DNA of 10,755 bases. Source: Bacteroidales bacterium. GTDB lineage: Bacteria; Bacteroidota; Bacteroidia; Bacteroidales; Paludibacteraceae. The stretch is from assembly GCA_900766775.1 (NCBI GenBank), contig CAAFXN010000104.1, positions 1 to 10,755 of the forward strand, read 5' to 3'. The position numbers were made by a program, and so were the translations under genes. The notes under the pieces are model-generated. The model saw only the letters and a program-made list of their open reading frames with translations. It searched no databases and was not told the DNA's origin. Positions within the stretch are counted from its first letter, which is position 1. Every line of letters starts with the position of its first letter. Positions 6,285-10,755 of this stretch are shown one piece after another.

Positions 6285-7475
6285 TCAGTTGCCCAGGATA
6301 TCTTGGTAGAACTGATAGATTTGCTCTGCATTGCGCTCGCTGGTGTAGAGTTGCTGCACCACTTGTTGTGCACGAAGAATCATAGGTTCGTAATGAGCGG
6401 TGAACGTGCCTTTTTCCACCGCGTCCGTTATGTCAAGCAAATGCTGCACCAGTTGTTCTTGTTGCGTATAACGCAGTGCGATTTCTTCGCCGATTAGTTC
6501 CACACCATTATCGAATTGTTCTTTCGTCCCCGCCACATCATTACCGACCACTAAGCAACCAGAAAACATTGCTTCCGCCGTGATAAATCCAAAACCTTCA
6601 GACAAAGAGGGGACTATAAGAGCCGTAGCATCCGAATAGAGTTGCAGGACATCTTGTCGCAAACCCAGGAAACAAAGGTCGTTGGACAGATTATGGTCTT
6701 TGATGAAAACATCCAAACGGTTCATAAATAGTTCTGAAGAAGACTTCCCCGCCAACCATAATGGCAACGGGCGTGGGCAACGTTGCTTATAAACAGCATA
6801 TGCCTCTAACAGACGAAGTACCCCTTTCCCCTCGGAAAGATAACCCACGAAAAGCAAGTGTGGCTGTTTCTTTGGTTTATAAACGATGGTATTTTTGGGC
6901 AAAACACCATCGTACACCACCCAGGAAGTAGTGTCATGCTCTAACAGATTATATCGTTGAATATCTTTTGTGATACACAAGGTATAAGAATTGTTTTTTC
7001 GATAGCGGCTCAACTGCCATTGCCGCGAAGGGTAGTAGTAGTAGTTGAAGTCCAATGCTCCATACTCCCGAATATGCCAAATGTGCTTGATATGCAGCAA
7101 CCTGCTGACCTGGTATCCTATGGCACAAACGGAGGTATTTGTATGAATGGCATCAGGGTGAAAATTCTTAGCAATACATAGCAATTGGATAAGAGAATAG
7201 GCATTTACCATCCACCGTCCACAGAGCCGAGGCAAAAAAAGCAATCTATCTCGCCATGTAGAAGACGGAGGAAATACCGAAAAACGGTAATGGTACTTCG
7301 TTGTAACAACCGCGACATTACTTTGGCTCAATATATCGTATAGTCCTCCTTCTCGAGTGGGAACAATCACCAGTGGTTCAACACCACGGTCAATGAGCAA
7401 GGGTAAGAATCGGCAAAAAGCCTTTCCTGAGCCATCATTGGCTCCTCCTGAATGTAAGACAAAGAGTATTTTCAT
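6285..7475 (-). CDS. GT4-family (GT-B fold) glycosyltransferase
   Basis: Retaining glycosyltransferase predicted to add a sugar to the repeat unit on the cytoplasmic face. The 396-residue protein has the usual two-lobed layout. The N-terminal acceptor lobe starts MKILFVLHSGG and has a glycine-rich loop, GSGKAF, at 15-20. The C-terminal donor lobe carries FVGYLSEGKG at 209-218, WLAGKSS at 240-246 and the family EX7E motif, Glu293 to Glu301, in PSLSEGFGFITAEAMFSG (289-306). It follows the pyruvyl transferase by 18 bp with no promoter between them, and is the last gene before the terminator. The donor cannot be assigned. Confidence 0.95.
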   Translation of the reverse strand: MKILFVLHSGGANDGSGKAFCRFLPLLIDRGVEPLVIVPTREGGLYDILSQSNVAVVTTKYHYRFSVFPPSSTWRDRLLFLPRLCGRWMVNAYSLIQLLCIAKNFHPDAIHTNTSVCAIGYQVSRLLHIKHIWHIREYGALDFNYYYYPSRQWQLSRYRKNNSYTLCITKDIQRYNLLEHDTTSWVVYDGVLPKNTIVYKPKKQPHLLFVGYLSEGKGVLRLLEAYAVYKQRCPRPLPLWLAGKSSSELFMNRLDVFIKDHNLSNDLCFLGLRQDVLQLYSDATALIVPSLSEGFGFITAEAMFSGCLVVGNDVAGTKEQFDNGVELIGEEIALRYTQQEQLVQHLLDITDAVEKGTFTAHYEPMILRAQQVVQQLYTSERNAEQIYQFYQDILGN

Positions 7476-7493
7476 ATCTTAACAAATGCCTGT

Positions 7494-8585
7494 TTATTGG
7501 ATAGCGTGTAATAAAAGATTTTGCGAATCTGCCCGAAGTTGTGCCAATTTAGGCGTTACTTGCGCATAGTCAATCGTAGGAGGCACAACGGGCGTGTCCT
7601 GATAATGGTCTTGTATGCCAACAGATTGTAGTAATGTTTGTACTCTATCCGCATTTTTCTGTAATCCCGTGGCGATGAACTGTTTTTCGAAGATGAGCGA
7701 AAAAGCCGTGCCATGAAACGAGGTGGGTATAACAAATTCTGCATCTCGGATAGCCTGCATAAATACAATAGGGGATGCAAACGAAATATGGTGCGGCCGT
7801 TGGATACAAGATATGCGTGCATCCATGATGAGCAACCGACAGTTGCGCTGTTTGGCCTGTTGCTTTGCGAACAGAAGCGCCTCTTTGGAGTCCATTAGTT
7901 GATAATACAGAACATATTTCTCCTTACGAAAACGAGTCGGTGGGAGGAGTTCGTTCCACTGTTCTTTCGTGAAGAGCAAGGTTGGGTCAATGACTACATT
8001 GGCTTGGTATCCCAAAGATTCGACAAGATTGCAGAGAGATTGCTCTCTGACAAGTATTGTTTGGAAAGCAGACAGGTATTTGGTGAACAGTTGTTTATCC
8101 TGTTCATCCATCTGTATGACTCCCATACTGGCTGCATAACTAATACAGTGTGTAGGACGAGACAAGGTTTGGCAAAAGAAAGTCGGGTCGAAACCATAGT
8201 AGTGTCCCAGACTGGAACGATTGCGCCAGATTTGGTCGCTACCGACCACCACACAATCATACGGTTCATCAATAACAGCCGCATGTTCAGAATACTTGGC
8301 TTTTTGGGGCAAGCGAAGATAGTCTGTTACGAATGTTTGAAACTGACGAATCCGAGTCCAACGACGCCAGAATGTGAGTTCGGATACAACAATGGTTGCG
8401 ACAATCTGTTTGAGCGTTCCCCTTAGCGGTTTCCATAAGTTATATTCATCGGCATGCTCTTTGGGCCAATAGTCGATGAAATCCACTTGGTGTCCTTTGG
8501 ACAGAAGGAAGTGTTGCAAAGCATAGGCTTGGAGCATAGCCCCATAGTTATGCGCGCGGTGGTATGTTAAGATTCCTATTTTCAT
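7494..8585 (-). CDS. Polysaccharide pyruvyl transferase family protein (PF04230)
   Basis: The family (CsaB, WcaK, GumL and relatives) transfers the enolpyruvyl group of phosphoenolpyruvate to a sugar to form a pyruvate ketal. The 363-residue protein shows the typical features: start MKIGILTYHRAHNYGAMLQA, GSDQIWR at 115-121, SYAASMG at 149-155, VREQ at 179-182, DPTLL at 200-204 and the conserved TSFHGTAFSLIF at 288-299. Its ATG overlaps the TGA of the Wzy-like gene (ATGA), so the two are translationally coupled. With the CDP-glycerol-type protein this points to an acidic polymer. Some Bacteroidetes members of PF04230 have no proven pyruvyl activity, so the reaction is inferred from family. Confidence 0.93.
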   Translation of the reverse strand: MKIGILTYHRAHNYGAMLQAYALQHFLLSKGHQVDFIDYWPKEHADEYNLWKPLRGTLKQIVATIVVSELTFWRRWTRIRQFQTFVTDYLRLPQKAKYSEHAAVIDEPYDCVVVGSDQIWRNRSSLGHYYGFDPTFFCQTLSRPTHCISYAASMGVIQMDEQDKQLFTKYLSAFQTILVREQSLCNLVESLGYQANVVIDPTLLFTKEQWNELLPPTRFRKEKYVLYYQLMDSKEALLFAKQQAKQRNCRLLIMDARISCIQRPHHISFASPIVFMQAIRDAEFVIPTSFHGTAFSLIFEKQFIATGLQKNADRVQTLLQSVGIQDHYQDTPVVPPTIDYAQVTPKLAQLRADSQNLLLHAIQ

Positions 8586-9856
8586 TTGTGTGTGTTTGGT
8601 AGCAGGTTGTGTTGTACCTGTTTGTTCATAGTAGTATCCATCTCACAATATTTACCCAATATGAATTGCGTAAGTATCCACATCCACATAAAATGCCGAT
8701 AGACATAGGAGTCATCTATAATAACCGTAGGAACAAAGGATAAGAGCAACATCCATCCAACCATCTTGCATTCCGAGTTTTTACTCTTGATAAGACATTT
8801 ATAATTTGAGACAAATAAGACAATTAAGGGTAATAGCAACCAAAAACCAGCTTCTATTAAGAACTCTATAACTAAGTTATGTGAATAGTGTAACCAAAAG
8901 CCTGTAGATTCGTACATCGGTACCATACTACCAATACCACAACCTAATCCAAAACTATCAATACAAAACTCTATACCATACCTCATCACATCCCATCTTC
9001 CTATATCTGAAAGCAAACCTCTATCTTCAAAAGATTCCAAACGACCGAATAGTTGATCTAACAACATCGTTCCAAAAAAGGAGAACAATATCACAATACC
9101 ACCCACGAAAAACAAGGTAATCGTTTTTTTATATTTGATTGGTTTTTTTAAGTAAAATAACGCAAATACTAATAAATCTACCACTAAAGCAAATACGCCT
9201 CCACGTGATGAATTAACAATCAAGACAACAATTGCCCCACCAATCGCGAGGATGGACCAAAATTTATGAGGTAACCTAAATAATCCCATCATCAAAAAAG
9301 GAAGTGCCATACATAAAAGGGTCACATATGTATTGAGATTTCGATAAGTAACTGCTGCGAATAAACGTTCTTGTCGACCTCCAGATGCAGTAGAAATCGT
9401 ACTACCCTCATTAAATTCTCCATAATATGGTATATGCTGATTGGTAAATATTTCCCAAAATGCGACACACAACGTAAGCAGAATTAATACTCGCCAGCCC
9501 TCTAAAAAAGCATTAATCGGTTTGTTCGCATGACGAGCATGATAAAAAATTCCCAAGAAAAAGGACACATTGAAAAACAGGATAGTCAAATTAGATAATC
9601 CCATTTTAAAATGAGGAGTCCATAACACGGATATAGCTGCATACAGAAGCCACAAAACCATGTATAGCTCTATCTTCTCCATCTTGCCTTTGGTAAACGC
9701 TTGATATATTTCTGCCAACGCAAAAGGTAAACATAGACAACCAATTATCGAAGTATAGTTTACGATTCTTAACACACACACATATCCTGATACGAGTGCT
9801 ATAATTGCAAAAATTATAAATCTATCGTGCCAATTATATCGTGTACTTTGTTCCAT
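8582..9856 (-). CDS. Wzy-type O-antigen polymerase/ligase-family membrane protein
   Basis: Inner-membrane protein of 424 residues with about ten to twelve hydrophobic segments, mostly in 12-51, 63-80, 89-106, 122-137, 174-193, 199-214, 221-236, 245-266, 329-350 and 366-380. It fits the O-antigen ligase/polymerase superfamily (PF04932-like): a long mid-protein loop, NSSRGG at 215-220, Arg287-Trp288, GLGCGIGS at 303-310, and SHNLVIEFLIEAG at 325-337 with the conserved His-Asn and Glu. It would polymerise repeat units or ligate the chain in the periplasm. ATG at 9856 is preferred to an in-frame TTG at 9865. The gene is AT-rich, as usual for Wzy. It lies directly after a glycosyltransferase remnant, which suggests the locus was rearranged at this point. 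Sequence does not separate polymerase from ligase. Confidence 0.92.
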   Translation of the reverse strand: MEQSTRYNWHDRFIIFAIIALVSGYVCVLRIVNYTSIIGCLCLPFALAEIYQAFTKGKMEKIELYMVLWLLYAAISVLWTPHFKMGLSNLTILFFNVSFFLGIFYHARHANKPINAFLEGWRVLILLTLCVAFWEIFTNQHIPYYGEFNEGSTISTASGGRQERLFAAVTYRNLNTYVTLLCMALPFLMMGLFRLPHKFWSILAIGGAIVVLIVNSSRGGVFALVVDLLVFALFYLKKPIKYKKTITLFFVGGIVILFSFFGTMLLDQLFGRLESFEDRGLLSDIGRWDVMRYGIEFCIDSFGLGCGIGSMVPMYESTGFWLHYSHNLVIEFLIEAGFWLLLPLIVLFVSNYKCLIKSKNSECKMVGWMLLLSFVPTVIIDDSYVYRHFMWMWILTQFILGKYCEMDTTMNKQVQHNLLPNTHK

Positions 9857-9887
9857 ATTTACCAAATCGATATCCTAAAAAGTTTTG

Positions 9888-9998
9888 TTAGTCATATGAT
9901 TGAATTACCCATTTTTTTTGCAACGTCCTAGATGCAGTTCCTGACCACGCGCGCTTGTCTTGTTCGCTCTCTGCGAAAGTTACATTAAGGATTTTCAT
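9888..9998 (-). pseudogene. Probable 5' remnant of a glycosyltransferase gene (36 codons)
   Basis: ATG at 9998 opens a 36-codon frame starting MKILNVTFAESEQ and containing RAWSGTASRTLQ. The hydrophobic first strand followed by a W/F-SGT motif resembles the N-terminus of GT4-type glycosyltransferases. The frame then stops at TAA 9890-9888, just after an A8 run, and the Wzy-like gene starts about 30 bp later. I read this as the beginning of a gene whose rest was deleted. It could instead be a short leader peptide; similarity over so few residues is weak evidence. Confidence 0.45.
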
Positions 9999-10056
9999 AC
10001 TGGAAACATTTAATGGTTTGTAAAAGGACTCCTATATGTTACATTAAGAATTTGCA
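9979..10056. repeat. 19-bp direct repeat around the glycosyltransferase remnant start
   Basis: Copies at 9979-9997 (GTTACATTAAGGATTTTCA) and 10038-10056 match at 17 of 19 positions, offset 59 bp. On the coding strand one copy covers the first codons of the remnant. The other directly abuts the stop codon of the MenD-like gene. This looks like a small duplication or rearrangement footprint. Confidence 0.6.
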
Positions 10057-10755
10057 CTATGAAAGCAGAGTCTTGACTGCTTCAATTTTATTCTCTGAGA
10101 GTACTTTTCGGAGAGATTGTTTGATATAGTTTTGAGGCTTCAATGAGATCGGAAGTATTCTTTCAATCATATGTAATGCTAAGGTTTCATCCTCTGTTTG
10201 AGTTATAACTTCCAATAGCATCGGTTTCATGGTCCGCTCAGATGAAACAAAATGGGGAATATTTTCAAGCACTTGTTCTTTCGTTTCCGCTCGCAAATAC
10301 TCAAACCCCATATCCTCTGCAAAATGTTTTAGCACCTCATTCCTATTTCCGAAATGTCCTGCCGCTCCGATAAAGACATTGGTATCATCACCGAAACCAT
10401 AATTTTGCTCGAATGACGGATTCTTAAACTCTTGCCCTAATCCGTTGTTTATCACAAGAATACGAAGGTTATTCTTAATATGCCGATTACCTATTGCATT
10501 TAGATCATAAAAAAACGCTAAATCGCCTAATACACAAAAATGCAATTTTTCCGGATTTGCTAAAGATGCACCAATCACAGTAGAAACGATGCCATCTATA
10601 CCAAATCCTCCCACATTACACTTTGAGGTTATAGACGAATCTAATCGAAAGAAATTCCATGCACGAAGTGAGTTCAAAATACCAAAATGAATCACCGATT
10701 TTTCAGGCAACTTGTCGGAAATTTGACTTGCCACCCAGATATTACTCAACGGCAA
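10057..10755 (-). CDS. MenD-like thiamine-diphosphate-dependent enzyme, C-terminal part (5' end beyond window)
   Basis: The frame stays open to the right edge. The TTG at 10755 is almost certainly an internal Leu codon, because the visible 232 residues begin within the central-to-C-terminal part of the enzyme. The C-terminal TPP-binding domain is clear: GFGIDGIVST at visible residues 50-59, GDLAFFYDLNAI at 77-88 and RILVINNGLGQEF at 98-110. This gives the GD-to-NN spacing of the TPP/Mg site, with GDL as in MenD rather than GDG. The segment closely resembles Bacteroides MenD, but the usual NRGxxGIDG reads NVGGFGIDG, and an extra helical tail follows from about 191. The family adds an activated aldehyde from a 2-oxoacid to an acceptor. 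A role in making a modified sugar or decoration for this polymer fits the context better than menaquinone synthesis, but that is inference. Confidence 0.85.
   Translation of the reverse strand: MPLSNIWVASQISDKLPEKSVIHFGILNSLRAWNFFRLDSSITSKCNVGGFGIDGIVSTVIGASLANPEKLHFCVLGDLAFFYDLNAIGNRHIKNNLRILVINNGLGQEFKNPSFEQNYGFGDDTNVFIGAAGHFGNRNEVLKHFAEDMGFEYLRAETKEQVLENIPHFVSSERTMKPMLLEVITQTEDETLALHMIERILPISLKPQNYIKQSLRKVLSENKIEAVKTLLS

Noticed and set aside
6119..6373. Minus-strand 84-residue frame overlapping the end of the GT4 gene
   Set aside because: It begins inside the GT4 gene in another frame, runs through the terminator, and its Pro/Ser-rich content comes from the C-rich spacer.
7899..8426. Plus-strand open frame of 175 residues
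   Set aside because: Antisense shadow of the pyruvyl transferase gene, with no family features.
1..10755. tRNA, rRNA, insertion sequences or integrase genes
   Set aside because: No transposase-like frame, terminal inverted repeats, or tRNA/rRNA-like sequence was seen by eye in either strand of the gaps.

Overview
The window looks like part of a surface-polysaccharide (capsule or exopolysaccharide) locus from the Bacteroidales. Evidence for the lineage: a promoter matching the Bacteroidetes -33/-7 consensus (TTTG, 20 bp, TACCTTTG), no clear Shine-Dalgarno sequences, a MenD-type protein whose TPP-binding segment resembles Bacteroides MenD, and an AlbA_2/HATPase protein with an in-frame heptad-repeat linker of the kind seen in Bacteroidetes. 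A Prevotella-like genus is a guess. Every gene I accept lies on the minus strand, so transcription runs from high to low coordinates.

Right part, 10755 to 6285: a run of genes enters from beyond the right edge. In order of transcription it holds the C-terminal part of a MenD-like thiamine-diphosphate enzyme, a 36-codon remnant that looks like the start of a lost glycosyltransferase, a Wzy-type polymerase or ligase, a polysaccharide pyruvyl transferase (ATGA overlap with the gene before it), and a GT4 glycosyltransferase. It closes at a hairpin terminator at 6155-6178.

Middle, about 6154 to 5096: roughly 1 kb without a convincing gene. It contains AT-rich repeats, a pair of 14-bp direct repeats, a cluster of GGCGCC-cored repeats spaced near multiples of 11 bp, a perfect palindrome, a G-rich tract, and finally the promoter for the next operon.

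Left part, 5095 to 1432: a compact operon of two GT2 glycosyltransferases on either side of a CDP-glycerol glycerophosphotransferase-family protein. It ends with the initiating phosphoglycosyl transferase (WcaJ/PglC type). After a 117-bp gap comes a partial gene for an AlbA_2/HATPase predicted regulator, whose C-terminal part carries nine tandem 21-bp/7-residue repeats and runs off the left edge.

Inferred joint role: the phosphoglycosyl transferase loads the first sugar phosphate on undecaprenyl phosphate. The GT2 and GT4 enzymes extend the repeat unit, and the CDP-glycerol-type and pyruvyl transferases add acidic decorations (glycerol- or other polyol-phosphate, and a pyruvate ketal). The Wzy protein then polymerises or ligates it. 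No flippase or chain-length regulator lies inside the window. Base composition is patchy along the locus, as expected for a mosaic assembled by horizontal transfer.
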